Origin: a virus
Strand: one strand, 5' to 3'
DNA: 64,000 nt
IMG/VR virus record: IMGVR_UViG_3300015202_000004
Span: 1-64,000 of that record
A program made the position numbers and the translations under genes. Below, in pieces: positions 53,394-61,696 of this stretch. The notes beneath the pieces are model-generated. The model saw only the letters and a list, made by a program, of their open reading frames with translations, was not told where the DNA came from and did not search any database. Every line of letters starts with the position of its first letter. The first letter of the stretch is position 1.

Positions 53394-54496
53394 TCTGCGG
53401 CCTTACTTTCTTCCGTCTTTCTAATTTCTTCCAATAGAGCCATAAGCTCGACCTTACGGGGCTCTTTGGCAAAATAGCTTTCTGCATATTCTTTCATGCT
53501 GCTCAAGCCATTCGCATCCATCTTTTTAAGCTCTTTTGTTTTAGCTTCTTTTGATATTCGAGATTTGAAAGCTTGTGCGAACATTGTCTTAAAGAACTTC
53601 TCGTCAATATCTTCTTTTTCTGTATTAACAATTACTCTTACGATAACGTTTACGAAATTCTCAGGTTTAGCTTTTTTCAAAGCTGCACGAATATCTTCCA
53701 TCGTGCCCTTAAGAGTTAACATCCGAAGACATTCGACAGGAATTTGCTTGGGTAATACCACGTTATTGTCATTGATTTCGGACAACCAGAAAGTTTTTGG
53801 GTCTTTTTCCTCTGCAAATGAATGTCGAGTTAGTGAACCAGCATAAAACACAAATGGTTCTTGATTTAATATTTGTGCCCGATGAATATGCCCAGCTTGA
53901 ACATACGCCCATTTATGACGAGTTAGTGCTGTCAATGGAACAAATGGTAAGTCTTCTTTGAAAGAACCTGGAAATTCAGCGAATTCTATTTGTAAGTGAA
54001 CAACTAATATAGCTGGCCTATTCCAATCAATACGAGAGGCTACTTCATCTACGGCTGCTGATATTTCATTTGGTAAATACCAGTAAGATATCGAGGCTAT
54101 TTGAACCCAACCTAAATCTAAAATATCGCCACCGCGTGTAACACAAACATTTGGTACATCTAAAGTTTTCATCAAATCAAGACCAGTTTTTCTTACTAAT
54201 CTTTGACTCGCATCATGATTTCCTAAAAGTATATAACTGTGAATTCCTGCATCTGATAACTTCTTGAGTCTTTCTGCAAATGCATTAATTACATTTTGAC
54301 TAGGTGTTTTATTATCAAAAACATCGCCCGAATGAATCAAAACTTTTACATCATTCTCAATAGCATAATTCACAACTTGGTCTAAAGCTTGAAATCCGTC
54401 TTGTGTTCTTCGATTTATTCCACTAATGGGGTCATCAACATTACCAGAGTCTGTCGAAATTCCGTAATGAGTGTCACTAATTGATATTAATTGCAT
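53390..54496 (-). CDS. sbcD: SbcD/Mre11-like nuclease (T4 gp47 type)
   Basis: 368 residues. The metallophosphatase motifs are all present: Asp8 and His10 (SISDTHYG), HSGDVFD with Asp58, GNHD (92-95), then VVHLQIE and AGHIHRAQ. The C-terminal 110 residues are the capping and SbcC-binding part, ending in acidic/basic helices. It is the first gene of the sbcDC pair. Its start region overlaps the -35 box of the divergent HNH promoter. Confidence 0.92.
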   Translation of the reverse strand: MQLISISDTHYGISTDSGNVDDPISGINRRTQDGFQALDQVVNYAIENDVKVLIHSGDVFDNKTPSQNVINAFAERLKKLSDAGIHSYILLGNHDASQRLVRKTGLDLMKTLDVPNVCVTRGGDILDLGWVQIASISYWYLPNEISAAVDEVASRIDWNRPAILVVHLQIEFAEFPGSFKEDLPFVPLTALTRHKWAYVQAGHIHRAQILNQEPFVFYAGSLTRHSFAEEKDPKTFWLSEINDNNVVLPKQIPVECLRMLTLKGTMEDIRAALKKAKPENFVNVIVRVIVNTEKEDIDEKFFKTMFAQAFKSRISKEAKTKELKKMDANGLSSMKEYAESYFAKEPRKVELMALLEEIRKTEESKAAE

Positions 54497-54510
54497 ATAT
54501 GTATTATAGT
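54481..54510 (+). promoter_or_regulatory. promoter candidate for the forward HNH gene
   Basis: TTGATA (54481-54486), 18 bases, TATAGT (54505-54510). Each hexamer matches consensus at 5 of 6. A GAGGAGGT ribosome site at about 54530-54538 precedes the ATG at 54547. Confidence 0.55.
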
Positions 54511-54546
54511 ATTTTTCGCATACTTCTCTTTGAGGAGGTATTAATT

Positions 54547-55176
54547 ATGAATTTATTTTTTAATTATATTAAAAAAGCTTTTGAGGCGGCTTGTTTTTTC
54601 TTTAATCATTTTGGAGATAGCTTGAGAAGTGATTCTTATGCTAAAGGTTTTGATGATAAGGGAATCGCACAAGATGTGCATGAAATAAGTAAGAAGATGG
54701 TCGAGGATTATTTCGTCCCTGGTCATGACCCGCGTTCGAATTCTGATGTTTACAATGCTACTCATAAAAAAATGTGTATCACTGAGGATATGCCATGCTA
54801 TATTTGTGGTGTAAAAAATTCAACATTGTCTGACCCTGCTCAAAATCTTCATGGTTCTAAACAGTTAGAAACCCATCATTTCAATCTTGAATGGTCGCTT
54901 GCCAATGCTGCCGACTGGGATGTTCTAAAAGCAATGCATCCTGATTTTACTGATTGGGCAAAAGTTGTTCCAGCAGACCCATCGACGTACAAGTATTTTG
55001 TTGATTCCGAATACAACATGATGGTTCTTTGCGATATTCATCACCGTGCCACTTATCGTGGTATTCATGCTATTGAATATCCTGTTTGGTCTGCACAAAA
55101 GTATATGAAGAAAGACTTTAAATTCATTAATGTTAATACTAAGGACTTACCCGAACTACTTGATGATATGAGCTAA
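54547..55176 (+). CDS. HNH-like endonuclease on the opposite strand of its neighbours
   Basis: 209 residues from the ATG at 54547, chosen for the strong GAGGAGGT site; the open frame runs back to 54481 without a ribosome site. The nuclease pattern is CYICG ... ETHHF ... YNMMVLCDIHHRATYRGIH: a Cys pair, the catalytic HH, and the N..L(C)..HH end of the HNH fold. It is the only forward gene between 36 and 62 kb and has its own promoter, so it looks like an independent insertion. Its stop overlaps the end of the converging RuvC-like gene by 4 bases. Confidence 0.7.
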   Translation: MNLFFNYIKKAFEAACFFFNHFGDSLRSDSYAKGFDDKGIAQDVHEISKKMVEDYFVPGHDPRSNSDVYNATHKKMCITEDMPCYICGVKNSTLSDPAQNLHGSKQLETHHFNLEWSLANAADWDVLKAMHPDFTDWAKVVPADPSTYKYFVDSEYNMMVLCDIHHRATYRGIHAIEYPVWSAQKYMKKDFKFINVNTKDLPELLDDMS

Positions 55177-55616
55177 ACTAGCTTTATTCTTAAAGCATAG
55201 AATCCAACGCTTATAGCATCAAGCTCGTCATTAGATATGTTTTTGTTAAATATTAAAATATTTTCTCTAATGATATGGTTTGTCTGCACTTTAGACATGT
55301 TTTTATCGTCATATAAAAATTCACGAACGTCGCTAACAGTGCAACCCATTGCTGGAATCAAAAATTTACTACAAGATTCTTCAAGTATTTTGCGATAGAC
55401 AGAATCTAAAAAAGCTCCTGACTTTTCAAACGCCACATAATCTGGGGCGTATAGCGTCAGGAGCTTATTTATTTCCTTCTGACAGCGGTCGTTAGCTCCG
55501 GTAATATCAAACTTTCCTGTCTCTACGACATTCAAGGTTTTAACCATATTACTAAAGCGTTCGACCACTGCATACCCAATGGCTTTTTCGCCAGGGTCAA
55601 AAGCTAGTACTTTCAT
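55173..55616 (-). CDS. ruvC: RuvC-like Holliday junction resolvase, copy 1
   Basis: 147 residues. The RNase H-fold catalytic acids line up: Asp7 (AFDPGEKAIGYAV), Glu64 (YVAFEKSG), Asp130 and Asp133 (NDELDAISVG). The size fits bacterial and phage RuvC-like resolvases. It cuts branched DNA before packaging or during recombination. Start shares one base with the stop of the Lys/Pro/Ala-rich protein gene. A second, dissimilar RuvC-like gene lies at 61143-61658. Confidence 0.82.
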   Translation of the reverse strand: MKVLAFDPGEKAIGYAVVERFSNMVKTLNVVETGKFDITGANDRCQKEINKLLTLYAPDYVAFEKSGAFLDSVYRKILEESCSKFLIPAMGCTVSDVREFLYDDKNMSKVQTNHIIRENILIFNKNISNDELDAISVGFYALRIKLV

Positions 55617-56419
55617 TAATCTTCGTCGTCGTCTTCTTCTAGTTCTTTTTTAGTCGTAGATTTTAACGCCTTGGCACCTGGGCTTGATTTTACTCTACGC
55701 TTCTTATTTTGGCATTTACATTTAAAATAAGGGAATGTTGGTTGCCAGTTTTCCCCTAATATTTTCCTTAGTTCGGAATTTCTTTCGCTTTCTTCAATCG
55801 TTATTAAATTCAGAAGGCCGCGTGTATATTCCATCTGGTCCTTAAGCTTACGTTGCAAATCTTCAGGCAACGGCATTTCACGAATGTCCATGTAAAACGG
55901 AAGCAATTCAGCTAGATGCTTTCTGTTTATGACGATGTTATCACCATACGGCCAAAGACGCAAGTATGCCCTTGTCTTATCGTCTAATTCAGGAAATGGG
56001 TCAGGTAAGTAAGTTTTAGGTTGAGCAGGCCAATTTTCTTTTCCAAACGTTTTTGTATCAGCAAAGCGTGTCGGTGGTTTATCCACTAACGGCATTCTAT
56101 ATGCCGTTACGCATTTTGATTCAATATAAACTCGCGCAACCGTATCATTTTCATTAGGTGTATAATGCGGTACGATTGGTGGAACAGATTGATTATCTAC
56201 AGTGGCTTCAGGTTCTTCAACTTTGGCTTTTTTACGAACTTTAGGTTCTTCCACTGTTGGAACTGCAACTTTAGCAGGTTTGATTACGGCTGCTTTAGTA
56301 GGTGCCTTAACAGCTTTTGGTTCTGCTTTTGGCTTCTCTGGGACAACCGCTTTAGGTACTTTCGGTACAGCTTTTTTTTCAACAATTGGTTTGGGCTTCT
56401 CCGGTTTCTTACTTGCCAT
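55616..56419 (-). CDS. Lys/Pro/Ala-rich protein with conserved-looking C-terminal domain
   Basis: 267 residues from the ATG at 56419, which overlaps the end of the HU-like gene by 11 bases; a longer frame (to 56488) lies fully inside that gene and is unlikely. Residues 1-75 are a repetitive Lys/Pro/Ala/Val tract (KAVKAPTKAAVIKPAK-like), resembling histone H1-type tails. The rest is a folded-looking domain with Trp, Tyr and Pro, including a Cys-x-Cys (CKCQ) in a basic segment, and an acidic C-terminal tail. Pairing with an HU/IHF-like gene suggests a DNA-packing or nucleoid role. Confidence 0.6.
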   Translation of the reverse strand: MASKKPEKPKPIVEKKAVPKVPKAVVPEKPKAEPKAVKAPTKAAVIKPAKVAVPTVEEPKVRKKAKVEEPEATVDNQSVPPIVPHYTPNENDTVARVYIESKCVTAYRMPLVDKPPTRFADTKTFGKENWPAQPKTYLPDPFPELDDKTRAYLRLWPYGDNIVINRKHLAELLPFYMDIREMPLPEDLQRKLKDQMEYTRGLLNLITIEESERNSELRKILGENWQPTFPYFKCKCQNKKRRVKSSPGAKALKSTTKKELEEDDDED

Positions 56420-56735
56420 CGTTTTTCTGTTCAGCCTCATATCCTGTCTGTAGGGTAGCGTCAGCTTTTCGTACAGTGGCTTTAACATATGTCGAAGGTG
56501 TATAAACTAACTTATTAGTAGGACCCATCAAGAATCTGTTACCTGTTTTAAAGTTTTGAACTTCTTTCGGGCCACGGACTTTTAGATGGAAGGTTCCCAT
56601 TCCGATACGGAGGGGTTCGCCTTGTTCAATTGCAACGCACATGTACTTAGTTAATTTACGCAAAACCTTACGAACTGCGTCATAACGTAAGTTAGTATCT
56701 TTTGAAATTAATTGAATTAGTTCTGTTTGTTTCAT
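56409..56735 (-). CDS. HU/IHF-like DNA-binding protein
   Basis: 108 residues. It starts with a helical dimer arm (KQTELIQLISKDTNLRYDAV), followed by the family core GEPLRIGMGTFHLKVRGPKE, which matches 'g..v.i.gfGtF.v..r..r'. After that come a basic arm (FKTGNRFLMGPTN) and a C-terminal extension of about 20 residues. HU/IHF-like proteins bend DNA and help replication, recombination or packaging. It overlaps the glycosyltransferase gene by 4 bases (ATGA) and precedes the Lys/Pro/Ala-rich protein. Confidence 0.82.
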   Translation of the reverse strand: MKQTELIQLISKDTNLRYDAVRKVLRKLTKYMCVAIEQGEPLRIGMGTFHLKVRGPKEVQNFKTGNRFLMGPTNKLVYTPSTYVKATVRKADATLQTGYEAEQKNDGK

Positions 56736-57847
56736 TGGCTTTTAAACCTTCTTACTAAGTTAAGATACTGTTGAGAAATCTTAGAAAATAAATAATTTTC
56801 CGCTAGTAAGCTATTCTGCTCTTGCATAATATCTTTAATTGCTGGACTATCAAGAATGATAGAACAATTATCTACGATACATTCAACAATTTCATCTTTA
56901 GTCATTCGAATTGTTTTTTTAGTTTTCTTTTGTCCTTCTTCTTCCGGCTTGATTTCGACTTCTTTAAAAGTTGGATATAAGTAAATTCCAGCTTCTTTTT
57001 TACACAAGTCATAAGCAAGTTTGGTGTCAGGGGCTACGATTGCTTTGTTTGCAACAATAGCATCAATTAAAGTTCCCGAATACATATCGTTACTCTCCTT
57101 GATGGGAATAACAACTACGTCGGCAACTTTTAGATAGTCTTTATATGGGTGCTGGGTATCTAATAAGATTCTGATGTTGCCACCAAGACCCATCATTTGT
57201 GATTTAGCATGAATGTCCGCTAAAAGACTTGCACGTTCTTTTTCTAAGAGTCCAGGATGCGACTTTAAGTACAAAGCGAATATCATGTTACGATATTTCA
57301 GTTTTAATCTCTTAGCTGCTTTCAACAAAACTTCATAATCTTTATCTGCCGTCATCATACTTGGGGACAAGATTATTGGTTGAGCCGATTCCTTTGAAGG
57401 AACTTTGTGAATCGTTTGTGGTGGTCGGAAATCCTCTGCCGAAAGATAGATTAACTTGACCTTGTTCGAATCAATTTCCAGTATTTTCAAGAAATACTTT
57501 TGGAAATATTCAGAACAAACGATGATTTTGGAAACCTTATTATTTTCAAACGTCTGCTTCATCACGCTTTTGTCTGAATTAAATTCAGTTGGAATGACAA
57601 ACAATGGGATGCTAACTTTATCTAAGAAAGCGTTCCATTTTTCTGAAGACCAAGCTTTAAATGAATGAATAACTAACAAGCCATCGTCAGCATTATCCCA
57701 TTTACGGTGAGCAGCTTCTTCGTAAGAAATTGTTTTAACAACTAGCTGCTTAGATTGAAAATTACTAAATAGCTTGTTAATATGAACGGAATAGCTAACG
57801 ACTAATTCGTTAGCGTCCGATTGGACTAGATATAAATATTTTATCAA
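56732..57847 (-). CDS. GT-B glycosyltransferase (GT4-like)
   Basis: 371 residues. The C-terminal domain shows the family pattern: ILSPSMMTADKDYEVLLKAAKRL (nucleotide-sugar fold entry), DVVVIPIKESNDMYSGTLIDAIVANKAIVAPD near the end (split here as ADVVVIPIKESNDMYSGTL and IDAIVANKAIVAPD), i.e. the sugar-nucleotide binding loop and the 'E-x7-E'-like region, with Asp in the second acid's place. There is no signal or membrane segment. Phage enzymes of this kind may glycosylate phage DNA or host surface sugars; substrate is unknown. It overlaps the HAD gene by 38 bases. Confidence 0.72.
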   Translation of the reverse strand: MIKYLYLVQSDANELVVSYSVHINKLFSNFQSKQLVVKTISYEEAAHRKWDNADDGLLVIHSFKAWSSEKWNAFLDKVSIPLFVIPTEFNSDKSVMKQTFENNKVSKIIVCSEYFQKYFLKILEIDSNKVKLIYLSAEDFRPPQTIHKVPSKESAQPIILSPSMMTADKDYEVLLKAAKRLKLKYRNMIFALYLKSHPGLLEKERASLLADIHAKSQMMGLGGNIRILLDTQHPYKDYLKVADVVVIPIKESNDMYSGTLIDAIVANKAIVAPDTKLAYDLCKKEAGIYLYPTFKEVEIKPEEEGQKKTKKTIRMTKDEIVECIVDNCSIILDSPAIKDIMQEQNSLLAENYLFSKISQQYLNLVRRFKSQ

Positions 57848-58571
57848 GATAATCCGTAATCTCCGTGAAATCTTTAATTTTGTAAAATTGATTGGCTAAT
57901 TCTGGTGAGACAGAAATGTCTCCAAGTGATTTTTCCCAATCAGAAGCTTCGTCGTCGTTAACTTGGATTCCATGAATTCCAGCTTCTAATGCAGGGATAA
58001 TGTCATTTCGCAAACTATCGCCAACCATTACTGTTTTAGATGGCTCCAAGTTGTACCTCCTAATTAAATCAAGGTACGTCTGTTTGTTTTTCAAAGCAAC
58101 AATTTCAGTATAATCAAAATGTTTGCCAAGTCCAGTGATATCAATCTTATATTGCTGAACGCTGACTTCACCTCTTGTCACGATGATAGTCTTCCATTCG
58201 TTCTTTTCTTTAATTTTTCTTAAAGTTTCTTCTACGCCATCAAAGATTTGGTAGTTCTCAATAAAATATTTGATGCCTGCCATGGCAATGGCGCTCTTGA
58301 TTTTCTCGTTTGGTTCACGTTTCAAGGTTTCACACATTGAAATGTATGTGTCAACATAAGATATGGGAAAATTATGTTTAGAAATACAACCTTGCTCTTT
58401 GATTCGTTGAACTTGCAAATCGGTCGCTTGATTGATAATGGTAGTCGGAGGTGGGCTATTGAAGCCTAAATCCCAACAAATCAATCCGGCCATTTCCAAT
58501 TGTGGTTGAAAATAAGTATGAGAATTCGCTATTAAGGTATCATCTAAATCTACTAGCAGAGTATAATTCAT
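57810..58571 (-). CDS. HAD-superfamily hydrolase
   Basis: 253 residues. Motif I is DLDDT (Asp8 nucleophile, Asp10 acid/base); motif II is IIVTRGE; motif IV is MVGDSLRNDI, with the conserved Lys candidate before it in VALKNKQTY. The cap is a helical insertion (about 20-110), as in phosphoglycolate phosphatase or nucleotidase-like members. It could act on a sugar phosphate or nucleotide and supply the neighbouring glycosyltransferase, but the substrate cannot be read from sequence. Confidence 0.8.
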   Translation of the reverse strand: MNYTLLVDLDDTLIANSHTYFQPQLEMAGLICWDLGFNSPPPTTIINQATDLQVQRIKEQGCISKHNFPISYVDTYISMCETLKREPNEKIKSAIAMAGIKYFIENYQIFDGVEETLRKIKEKNEWKTIIVTRGEVSVQQYKIDITGLGKHFDYTEIVALKNKQTYLDLIRRYNLEPSKTVMVGDSLRNDIIPALEAGIHGIQVNDDEASDWEKSLGDISVSPELANQFYKIKDFTEITDYLDKIFISSPIGR

Positions 58572-59371
58572 GCATTAATCATCCTTACAAAACTGTCTGT
58601 TTCAATTCCTACCAGTTGAATTCCATTGCAATTAATTAAAAAAGCAGGACTCTTACCTAGATGATTATAGTTTACGTCTTCAATATGAAGAGCAATTGCC
58701 GACTTTTTCAATAAAACGCTTTTAGCATCTTCTTGGGTAGGTAAGATTGGAGCCGACATAAATGTATCAATAAATTCATCTTCGTCCATGTTAAATTTAT
58801 CAAATAAATCTAAAGGAGCGATAATAATAAGTTTTATGGGCGTACCATCTTGGTCCAGGCAAACTTCCATTAGCGGTGTTTTATCAACGCTATAAGCTTC
58901 GTTTTTGATTTTATTCCAAGTTTGTAGAGTTAATCTATACTCTTGGGCATCAGTAAACTTAGCCTCTGCAAGATATTCGTTGGTCTTTACGTCGCCTTTA
59001 TGAAAACCAAAGGCTCCACTTCCAGGAGTAACTTTGCCGTTTAACTTTTTAGCCAACGTTTTCTCTTGAGTCTGGGACGCTTTTTTACGATATTTTTTAA
59101 CTACTTTTTCTTCGTGATAAAAATAAGCGACTTTCTTCAAATTATATTGCTCCAAGGCATCTGCCCCGGCATCATCAAATTTAACGTAGTCGATAATTTC
59201 ACGACAGATAAGGGGTGCAAGTGAGTCGCTTAATTGATAAATGCCGCCAACTTCCAAAAGAACATCTACGATGCCAATTGGGTCCGATGCGAAAACACAA
59301 AGCGTTTTCTTACATCCGTTAGTGCTTCTACCGTTAATACGGGCACTTGCCCCCTTTTCTAGTTCGTCCAT
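58568..59371 (-). CDS. putative PD-(D/E)XK nuclease, resolvase-like
   Basis: 267 residues. The core is GSGAFGFHKGDVKTNEYLAEAKFT, given here as SGAFGFHKGDV with Asp127 and EAKFT with Glu136 and Lys138; then a strand-helix with RLTLQTWNKIKNEA. This is the common pattern of a phage PD-(D/E)XK group ('GSGa..kKGDv......vE.K.T....y.i....w.ki..eA'). It lies directly after the recombinase gene (sharing one base), so a junction- or flap-cutting role in recombination is likely. The C-terminal 100 residues may be a substrate-binding extension. Confidence 0.7.
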   Translation of the reverse strand: MDELEKGASARINGRSTNGCKKTLCVFASDPIGIVDVLLEVGGIYQLSDSLAPLICREIIDYVKFDDAGADALEQYNLKKVAYFYHEEKVVKKYRKKASQTQEKTLAKKLNGKVTPGSGAFGFHKGDVKTNEYLAEAKFTDAQEYRLTLQTWNKIKNEAYSVDKTPLMEVCLDQDGTPIKLIIIAPLDLFDKFNMDEDEFIDTFMSAPILPTQEDAKSVLLKKSAIALHIEDVNYNHLGKSPAFLINCNGIQLVGIETDSFVRMINA

Positions 59372-60597
59372 TAGCTCTCTTCTTTGTTCGCTTCGTCGGC
59401 AATTCTTTCAAGTTCTTCATCCGAGAATAGAACGCCGTCGTCGTCTTCATTAACTGGAATTGCCAAAGCCTCTTGGATTTCTTGGGCCTTTTCATACGGG
59501 TTGTACTGATAAATTGCACTTCCCATTTTTTCGCGTAGCAATTTCTCGCATAGCGCATAGATTCCGGTCGAAGGGTCAACTAAAGCTTCAAGCATAGCTT
59601 GCTTGCCTTTATACTTAACACCATTCACTTCATAAGTGAGATTATTAGGACGCTGAATGAAACCTTCTTTAATGCCGATTTTCATTATTGAATTGTAGTT
59701 ATCAAGCATTGGTCCATAAGCAATGAACTGGTCGCTGATACCTGCTCTGCCGAGTTTATTCTTATCAAATTTAAACTCGTATTGGCTACCAACGATTTCG
59801 TCATTTTCATCACGAATTTCGTTTGTCTTACCAAGTAGTTGACGTGTTGCCAAAGTCAGGGAAGATGCGAACTTAATTGCTCGCCCGCCCGTGACGGTGT
59901 TTGGATTACCGTACATACCAGCGTTCAGGTTGTCACGAAGCTGAGTGATAACCAATAGGAGCGTTCCGGCCTTAGCCATACGTCCGAGGTTGTTGCGAAG
60001 CCACTGTGAAATTTTACGCTGGGCTACACCCATAGCTTCAGTTTCAATACCTGCCGCTTCAACGCCCTTGTCATCTGCATACATTTCTTTTCTGACCGAC
60101 AAGGTGTTTAGCGAGTCAAGAACAACAACGTCGATACCTTCGAGTACGCAGGTCGTCATTTGGTTGTAAGCTTGTTCTGCGGTTTCTGGTTCTAGAATTA
60201 AAAGTTGTTCTAAATCTACGCCATGAGCCTTGGCCCATTTCGGGTCAAACGTGCGCTCTGCGTCCACGTAAGCGGCTGTTCCGCCTAGTTTCTGAGCCTC
60301 TGCGATAGTGCGTAGGCAAATTGTTGACTTCCATGAGGATTCTGCACCAGCCAATAGGACTACACGCCCTCTTGGGAAACCGCCACGAAGACGATAATCC
60401 AAGGATAGAATGCCAGAAGGAATTAATACAATTCCCTTCTTCTTGGATGCCAATTCAACCTTGTTGCCATTTACGCCCAATTTAGAATTGAGCTTATTTG
60501 CAATTTGTGATAGAGTCTTTTTAACTGGTGCAAGCGAATCCATTTCCACTTTTTGCACGAGTTTTTCCGATGCTGTTTTCTTTTCTGCTTTAGCCAT
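59371..60597 (-). CDS. uvsX: RecA/UvsX-like strand-exchange recombinase
   Basis: 408 residues. It forms filaments on ssDNA for recombination and recombination-dependent replication. RecA-type blocks are present: GGFPRGRVVLLAG before the P-loop, YVDAERTFDPKWAKAHGVD (the catalytic Glu after the P-loop), VVVLDSLNTL (Walker B), LLVITQLRDNLNAGMYGNP (loop L1 region) and GGRAIKFASSLTLAT. Walker A reads GAESSWKS (84-91): Trp89 replaces the invariant Gly. T4 UvsX also has an aromatic residue there (SFKS). The C-terminal tail is acidic, as in RecA. Confidence 0.9.
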   Translation of the reverse strand: MAKAEKKTASEKLVQKVEMDSLAPVKKTLSQIANKLNSKLGVNGNKVELASKKKGIVLIPSGILSLDYRLRGGFPRGRVVLLAGAESSWKSTICLRTIAEAQKLGGTAAYVDAERTFDPKWAKAHGVDLEQLLILEPETAEQAYNQMTTCVLEGIDVVVLDSLNTLSVRKEMYADDKGVEAAGIETEAMGVAQRKISQWLRNNLGRMAKAGTLLLVITQLRDNLNAGMYGNPNTVTGGRAIKFASSLTLATRQLLGKTNEIRDENDEIVGSQYEFKFDKNKLGRAGISDQFIAYGPMLDNYNSIMKIGIKEGFIQRPNNLTYEVNGVKYKGKQAMLEALVDPSTGIYALCEKLLREKMGSAIYQYNPYEKAQEIQEALAIPVNEDDDGVLFSDEELERIADEANKEES

Positions 60598-61177
60598 TGT
60601 TTACATGCTTCCTTTTGCTTGCTGCAACCATTGCTGAGAATGTAGATGCTCCGTCAAAGAACGTCAAATCTAGTTCGAATGCTTTAAGCTGTCTTGATGC
60701 GATTTCTTGTGCAGTTTTTAAATTCTTCATCGTAGTTTCACAAATGTTAATAAGACCTTCTTCAAGTTCAATCATATAATTGATACCTTGCGTACAGTCG
60801 TTTGCCTTTGCGTTCCTAATGTCTGCTGAACCACCCTGCATCAAGGGTAACAACGCATTCATTAACATGTTGCGAGTTGCCTTTTGCTTGGTGATGTTGC
60901 GGAGAGCGCCTGTATAGATTTCGGTTACACGACTTAACTTGCGCTGAGTCGCAGCCAATACTACCTGAATTTGGATATGGTCAGGCGTCGATGCTAATTT
61001 TATATCGTCACTATTTGTGTATTCGTTAATAATTTCTTTTTCAAGTTCATCAATTTCTTCTTCACGGTCTGCGAATTGTTCCATTAATGAATCGTTCTCT
61101 TTGCGAGCAGCGGCGATAACCTTGCTTAATAGCTCTGGATTATCACTTGTTACTCCTGTTGCTTTTGTCGTTGCCAT
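60590..61177 (-). CDS. hypothetical helical protein before the recombinase gene
   Basis: 195 residues, nearly all helical. Residues about 25-55 are strongly acidic with heptad spacing (MEQFADREEEIDELEKEIIN) and likely coiled coil; the middle is helical with conserved-looking polar residues; the end is basic (KRKHV). It overlaps the recombinase start by 8 bases and the RuvC-like gene by 35 bases, so it is cotranscribed with both. It might be a recombination mediator or filament partner; no family is recognised. Confidence 0.6.
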   Translation of the reverse strand: MATTKATGVTSDNPELLSKVIAAARKENDSLMEQFADREEEIDELEKEIINEYTNSDDIKLASTPDHIQIQVVLAATQRKLSRVTEIYTGALRNITKQKATRNMLMNALLPLMQGGSADIRNAKANDCTQGINYMIELEEGLINICETTMKNLKTAQEIASRQLKAFELDLTFFDGASTFSAMVAASKRKHVNNG

Positions 61178-61658
61178 TTAATTTAGCTCCACATATTCCT
61201 ATTAATATTGCATCGGACTGGTCAAAGCCTTTTGTTGCTAATGGCCTACCGAATCTATCTTCTAGTATAGTACAAATCGCTGCCGACTTAGTACCACCTT
61301 TTCCCTCACCTAGAACTGTTTTACGAGCGCTTGATGATGGTATGGCGACTATTTTCTGAATACCAAAATTTAAACAAGTTACCTCACAAACTCCACGAAT
61401 TCTCGATAGAGATTTATAAGTTAATTTATTCATCGCATAGATATCTTCAATATAACACACTTCGGGCTGGAATTCAAGCATAATGGTCGTAAGTGCGTCA
61501 TATAAAGTTTTGATATACTGAAGCGGATTCGATTTCTTTTTATCTTTCGATAAGATAATTTCTCCGAATGCTAAAAGTTTTAAATTATTTACATCAGTTG
61601 AGTCTATAATAGACCAACCAGTTACCTGTGATGAAGCGTCAAGGCCAAGGATTACCAT
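61143..61658 (-). CDS. ruvC: RuvC-like Holliday junction resolvase, copy 2
   Basis: 171 residues. Asp7 (LGLDASSQVTGW), Glu71 (CYIEDIY), Asp146 and Asp149 (FDQSDAILIG) are the four catalytic acids, and the spacing is closer to bacterial RuvC than copy 1. SARKTVLGEGKGGTKS resembles the 'vKk.vtG.G.a.K.qV' stretch of RuvC. The start codon and ribosome site lie inside a long inverted repeat (61651-61696). It is the first gene after a strong terminator, so a separate promoter must exist nearby, though I did not find a clear one. Confidence 0.85.
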   Translation of the reverse strand: MVILGLDASSQVTGWSIIDSTDVNNLKLLAFGEIILSKDKKKSNPLQYIKTLYDALTTIMLEFQPEVCYIEDIYAMNKLTYKSLSRIRGVCEVTCLNFGIQKIVAIPSSSARKTVLGEGKGGTKSAAICTILEDRFGRPLATKGFDQSDAILIGICGAKLNGNDKSNRSNK

Positions 61659-61696
61659 AATAAATCTCCTTTAAAAAGGTTCAATATTATGGTAAT
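61651..61696 (-). promoter_or_regulatory. inverted repeat enclosing the ribosome site and start codon of RuvC-like copy 2
   Basis: ATTACCATAAT (reverse strand 61696-61686) is perfectly complementary to ATTATGGTAAT (61661-61651), which contains the ATG. The 24-base spacer carries AAAGGAG, itself in a small CCTTTTTAAAGG repeat. In RNA this would hide the start site. Confidence 0.6.
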
